Positions 60,400 to 64,000 of a stretch of 64,000 nt of DNA are shown in pieces; positions within the stretch are counted from its first letter, which is position 1, and every line of letters begins with the position of its first letter. The stretch comes from Onthophagus taurus (lineage: Eukaryota; Arthropoda; Insecta; Coleoptera; Scarabaeidae), in the NCBI RefSeq assembly GCF_036711975.1, contig NC_091968.1, positions 372,001 through 436,000 on the forward strand, read 5' to 3'. The notes under the pieces are model-generated. The model searched no databases, had not been told where the DNA came from, and saw nothing but the letters and a program-made list of their open reading frames with translations. The position numbers were made by a program, and so were the translations under genes.

Positions 60400-60730
60400 A
60401 AATTTTTAGAGAATTTATTGATTCGTAATAAAAATAGTTTTTCCTAAATAGTGTTTTATTTCTGTAAAAATAATATAATACATCCTAACCCACAAATTTG
60501 ACAAAAATCTAAAGCTAATCACTCGTAAGCCACTGGAAATTTTAATATACAATATTTACTAAAAAATTAAAAATCATATGTTTGTATCTAAGCCCTTGTG
60601 TAACTGACAGTTTCAAAACAAACAAACAAATACTTTCCCAGTTTAATATAAAACGTCTTTTATGTCTACTGAAAAAAAATGTTTTTAGGGTTACAAGGTA
60701 TTAGAACTTCACAGACGATATTTCTGATAT

Positions 60731-60988
60731 AAGTACGAAGGCTTTCACGGCCGGTGTGAATTAAACTAAAATTAGAACTAAAACTAGAACCAACACTAGA
60801 AACTTTCGGGTTTTGCTGTGCGTCTTTTAATAAAAGGTTTGACATTTCGGATGTCATGTTGCAACCTTCTTCAGAAACTGATTCGAAGTGAACTGATCCG
60901 AAACGTCAAACCTTTTATTAAAAGACGCACGGCAAAACCCGAAAGTTTCTAGTGTTAGTTCTAGTTTTAGTTCTAATTTTAGTTTAAC
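60731..60988. repeat. 258-bp foldback insertion with a 13-bp target duplication
   Basis: Two head-to-head copies of one sequence (minus-oriented about 60755-60885, plus-oriented about 60899-60988) share AAACCTTTTATTAAAAGACG. The insertion is flanked by an exact 13-bp repeat ATATTTCTGATAT (60718-60730, 60989-61001). It starts AAGTACGAAGGCTTTCACGG. The plus half is also at 8321-8497. The long duplication suggests insertion by reverse transcription, not by a cut-and-paste transposase. Confidence 0.85.
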
Positions 60989-61454
60989 ATATTTCTGATA
61001 TTTAAAACAAATATATTTGTTGAACTATTTAATTTATATATGTTTTACACATAAGTTGGAATAGATTGCGTTATTTCACATTTTTTATTAATATTTAATA
61101 TTATTATTAAATGACTTAATAAATTATTGATAGATGGCGCTCATGTTTTTTTTTTAATTTTTTTTTAACCCTTTGTGTCCCGACGGTACACCGGTAATTT
61201 TAAACACGCATTTTAAACTGTAGTTATTTATTCGGCGCATTTAGAGCTGTCTGTACTTTCTACTATACAAGTGTATACAAGAAATAATCTGTATAAAAAA
61301 CGGCGCAATCCGCACTGTAGGATTTTTAGGTACACTTTAAACTTATTCATCCAGATGTGAGGTTAGAAGTTTAGTGAAAAGTGGTGCTGTTGAATTTTGT
61401 TGTTCAAGAAGGTATTTCTTTGATAAATGGTTATTAGGTGTCATTATTACAGAT

Positions 61455-62127
61455 CATTTTAAAAAGAAAACTTTGAGCTTTAATTTAAAATAAGTTTCAT
61501 TCCTTAACTTCAATAAATACAGCTTCCAGGAATTTTTAAAATAGCATCTTTTTTGATACTCTTAGGTTATACGAAAATGTAAGTTTTATTTCAACTTTTT
61601 TTTTCTCTATATTTTTCCAATCCAACCCAACAATTATTATACATCATTTTAAAGAGAAAGCTTTGAGCTTTAATTTAAAATAAGTTTCATTCTTTAATTT
61701 CAATAAATACGGCTTACAGGAATTTTTAAATTAGCATCTTTTTAACATTTTTAGGTTATTCGAAAATGTAAGTTTTGTTTCAACATGTTTTTTGTCAATA
61801 TTCTTCCAATCCAACCCAACAATTATTATACATCATTTTAAAAAGAAAGCTTTGAGCTTTAATTTAAAATAAGTTTCATTCCTCAATTTCAATAAATACG
61901 GCTTCCAGGAATTTTTAAATTAGCATCTTTTTTGACACTTTTAGGTTATACGAAAATGTTTGTTTTAACTCAATACGCTTTTTCTCAATATTTTTTTAAT
62001 TCAACCCATCGATTGTTATACATCGATTTAAACAGAAAGCTTCAAGCTTCAATTTAAAATAAGTTTTATTTCTTAATTTCAATAAACACGGTTTCCAGGA
62101 ATTTTTGAATTAGCATCTTTTTTGACA
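61455..62127. repeat. Tandem array, 190-bp unit, about 4 copies (inverted)
   Basis: GCTTCCAGG-type markers at 61522, 61712, 61901 and 62091 give a 189-190 bp period. The units are more diverged from each other than in the array at 24310-26186. Confidence 0.93.
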
Positions 62128-62134
62128 CTTAGAC

Positions 62135-62913
62135 CATTGAGGTCTTATATATAATCTAGAGTGCGTATGCTGTTGTCCCCACCACGCCTAAAATGAAGCC
62201 AGAAAGGTCGCCATGTTAGATGTACCAACTTAGCGGGAAATTCGAAATTCTTACATATATATATAATTCTTGCATAAGTAAGAATTTACATTATTATAAA
62301 CTGGAAAGGCAGAAAGTAATAACCAAAACAAAACATTAATAACTATTGATAAATAATTATTAATTATATGATATTTTAAAAGAACTTAATAATTTTTAGC
62401 CCTAACCCTTATAATTAACATAAACTAAGAAGAAAATATTTAAAGGAATTCCAATTGATCACGTTAACCTTTGCTTATAAATAATTGTTAGTTAAAAAAA
62501 CTGAACAGTCCTTAATAATAAACTTTACTTGAACTTCATTTGGAGACCTCGGTGCAAGAAGGGAGTAGCTCCATTTATCAAGAGAAGGAGTTGTTCTTCT
62601 TATACCGAGGTCTTCAATTGTTAATTCCAAGTCAAGTAACCAGAAACATTTTATGGACTGTTGTAAATAATCGTCCAACCTATCAAATTATAAAAACATA
62701 TGTGAAACGAATAGAATTCGAAAACTTTCAACAAAAATCAAATTTTAATAAAAATAACAATATGTTTATGAGAATTGTGAGGTTATAATTGTAGGTACAA
62801 TAGAGACTTGAAACTATAGCTAAGTTCACGTCGGTACATCCAACATGTCTGACTTTCTGATTACCCCCACCACCACCGCATACGCTCTCTAGATTATATA
62901 TAAGACCTCAATG
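62135..62913. mobile_element. 779-bp MITE with an 8-bp target duplication
   Basis: Inverted ends CATTGAGGTCTTATATATAA are flanked by ACTTAGAC (62127-62134, 62914-62921). It has no coding capacity. An 8-bp duplication fits hAT or P superfamilies, and the CATTGA start (not CAG) makes P-like worth testing. Confidence 0.88.
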
Positions 62914-63329
62914 ACTTAGACTATGCGAAAATAGAGGGATTGCATATTTTGCTAAAATTTTATTCAAAGGCCTTTACTGAGTGTATTTTGATAGCGTTTT
63001 AATTCTGTCTGATTCTGTCACAAAGTTTCAAAATGTTTGACTTGTTGGGACACAAAGGGTTAATTCAAATAAACATAACATTTGTTTGTATTCAAAAATT
63101 TTCTGAAGTGTCACTTTAACAATCCTGTTTTTAAGATTAATTGCGAAAATTTTGAAAAGTTTGATATGTTAGAATGTTACATATTAAAAAATGATTTGTT
63201 TTTAAATACCAGAAGTTATTTTCTTATTTAATTGTTAACTTTTTAGATTTTACCTACCGCCCCGTAACTTACAGGAAACTGTAAATTTAATTTCGTCAAC
63301 GACACTAGATGGAAATTTTATGAAAAAAT

Positions 63330-63535
63330 AATAGTATATTGTTTTATATGGAAGAGAAGCAGTGCTTTTTATGGCGTGGTCTGTCGCTTAGCGACGAACG
63401 CAGTGAGTCGCTAATGATAGATGAGCCGTTAAAATTGTGGCGTGTCCGACAGTTTGCCGGACGAACGAAGTGAGTCCGGCAATGACGGACCAGCCACAAA
63501 CGAATCTGCTTCTCTTCCGAATAAAACATAGTATT
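63330..63535. repeat. Palindromic unit with two stem-loops sharing one loop
   Basis: The outer inverted ends ATAGTAT..GTTTTAT..GGAAGAGAAGCAG are mirrored at 63506-63535. Inside, TTAGCGAC-GAACGCAGTGA-GTCGCTAA and TTGCCGGAC-GAACGAAGTGA-GTCCGGCAA form perfect stems of different sequence with nearly the same 11-nt loop. It is GC-richer than its surroundings. Confidence 0.75.
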
Positions 63536-63538
63536 TTT

Positions 63539-63735
63539 TCTTCAAACGTTGCAAATAATACGGCGCTAAAGTGAAATGTTCTTCAACGTTATGGCGCTAA
63601 AGTGAAATTTACTTTAGCGTCATAACGCTGAAGTACTTTTTTGCTATGTTGATCTTAGCAACCGTCGTTATGCAACAATGACTTACTTCTACCGCGAGTA
63701 AACACGACAACAAAGTTGTCATTTAATGACGTTTG
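63539..63735. repeat. About 197-bp MITE-like unit
   Basis: The ends CTTCAAACGT and ACGTTTGAAG are inverted. Two copies of CGGCGCTAAAGTGAAAT / TGGCGCTAAAGTGAAAT and an inverted ACTTTAGCG lie within. It separates the outer element's arm pieces (63255-63305 and 63736 onward) together with the unit at 63330-63535. Confidence 0.6.
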
Positions 63736-64000
63736 AAGAAAAAATTTATTTTTAGCTTTATTCTAAAACAATAAGAAATAGACCTGTCGAACCCTATATT
63801 TTTGTAATCAGAAAAAAATAACGAATTTAATAAGCGAATAATCAGTGGTTGTTTCTCTTGAAATTCTCTTGACTACGTCATCAAATTCTCTGTAAAAAAG
63901 TGTCCATATAATGTCTGAGTTATAATACTCCACCTATAATAATAACCAAGATAATTGCACTTGCTGGTTTTACGATATTTTCAATTTTGGCCTCTAGCGG

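Larger units (their letters stand above)
57649..60718 (+). mobile_element. DNA transposon with an unfamiliar DDE-like protein
   Basis: Inverted ends TCGTCTGTGAA(A/G)TTCTAAT and CCTTGTAACCC (about 34 bp) are flanked by TA (57647-57648, 60719-60720). Three 15-mers of the form CCTNGTAANCCACAA lie near the left end (57669, 57748, 57826), with weaker matches at the right (about 60482 and 60525). It encodes one interrupted protein gene (58432-60399). The superfamily is not recognised. Confidence 0.7.
61169..63059. mobile_element. piggyBac-like non-autonomous element, complete
   Basis: The ends CCCTTTGTGTCCC are inverted and flanked by TTAA on both sides (61165-61168, 63060-63063). No transposase is inside. 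The body carries four 190-bp units in the orientation opposite to those at 24310-26186, and an inserted 779-bp MITE. Confidence 0.92.
57129..64000. mobile_element. Long-armed Tc1-like element running off the window
   Basis: The left end CAGGGTGGTTCAAATTCGAT follows TA. The left arm (57129 to about 57632) reappears inverted at 63255-63305 and 63736-64000 (GGCCTCTAGCGG, AAATAGACCTGTCGAACCCT, TTTAGCTTTATTC). The right terminus is beyond 64000. The span holds several later insertions: 57649-60718, 60731-60988, 61169-63059 and 63306-63735. Confidence 0.85.

Overview
This is an insect nuclear window, most likely from a beetle. It is AT-rich, its genes have 50-60 bp GT-AG introns, and it carries two insect gustatory receptors, a methuselah/adhesion-type GPCR and a dense load of DNA transposons. 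The species cannot be named from the sequence. No bacterial-type operon, CRISPR array or bacterial rRNA operon is visible.

Host genes are few and well separated. They are an ADCK1-type UbiB kinase (2160-3897, -, 4 exons, 525 aa), tRNA-Leu(TAA) (12785-12868, +), gustatory receptor A (12921-14149, -, 2 exons), gustatory receptor B (22242-23457, -, 2 exons), a GT49 beta-1,4-glucuronyltransferase-like enzyme (35502-44654, +, 4 exons, 426 aa) and an adhesion-type GPCR (54738-56794, -, 2 exons, 664 aa). A decayed GT49 C-terminal fragment lies at about 29955-30178. Exon edges were worked out by hand from frame continuity and GT/AG sites.

Most of the remainder is mobile DNA, much of it nested.
- 4029-9337: a Tc1-like element with roughly 400 bp inverted arms. 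A LINE interrupts its transposase, and a 1.4 kb DD41D mariner-type element interrupts the LINE.
- 9882-11789 and 14272-16161: long-armed Tc1-like derivatives.
- 17141-18155: a Gypsy pol fragment.
- 18195-22022: a young BEL/Pao element whose two 194 bp LTRs differ at one base, but which lacks reverse transcriptase.
- 24008-26366: a piggyBac-like element carrying ten 190 bp tandem repeats.
- 26430-29744: an intron-containing IS630-type transposase gene, split by a 2 kb element.
- 30590-35105: a LINE split by a hAT element.
- 35768-43417: a long-armed Tc1-like element inside intron 1 of the GT49 gene. It is split by a hAT, and the hAT is split by a foldback element with 9-bp target duplications.
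- 45926-48836: a Foldback (FB)-like element with 142 bp tandem repeats in both arms and a 9-bp target duplication.
- 50621-54562: nested palindromes.
- 57129 to beyond the window end: a long-armed element holding a transposon with a DDE-like protein of unfamiliar type (57649-60718), a second piggyBac-like element with the same 190 bp repeat, and several MITEs.

Target-site duplications were read directly from the sequence for most of these insertions, so the order of nesting is well supported. The most promising leads for something undescribed are the FB-like element with 142 bp repeats, the 57649-60718 transposon with its subterminal 15-mers, the 190 bp satellite inside piggyBac-like elements, and the paired stem-loop element at 63330-63535.
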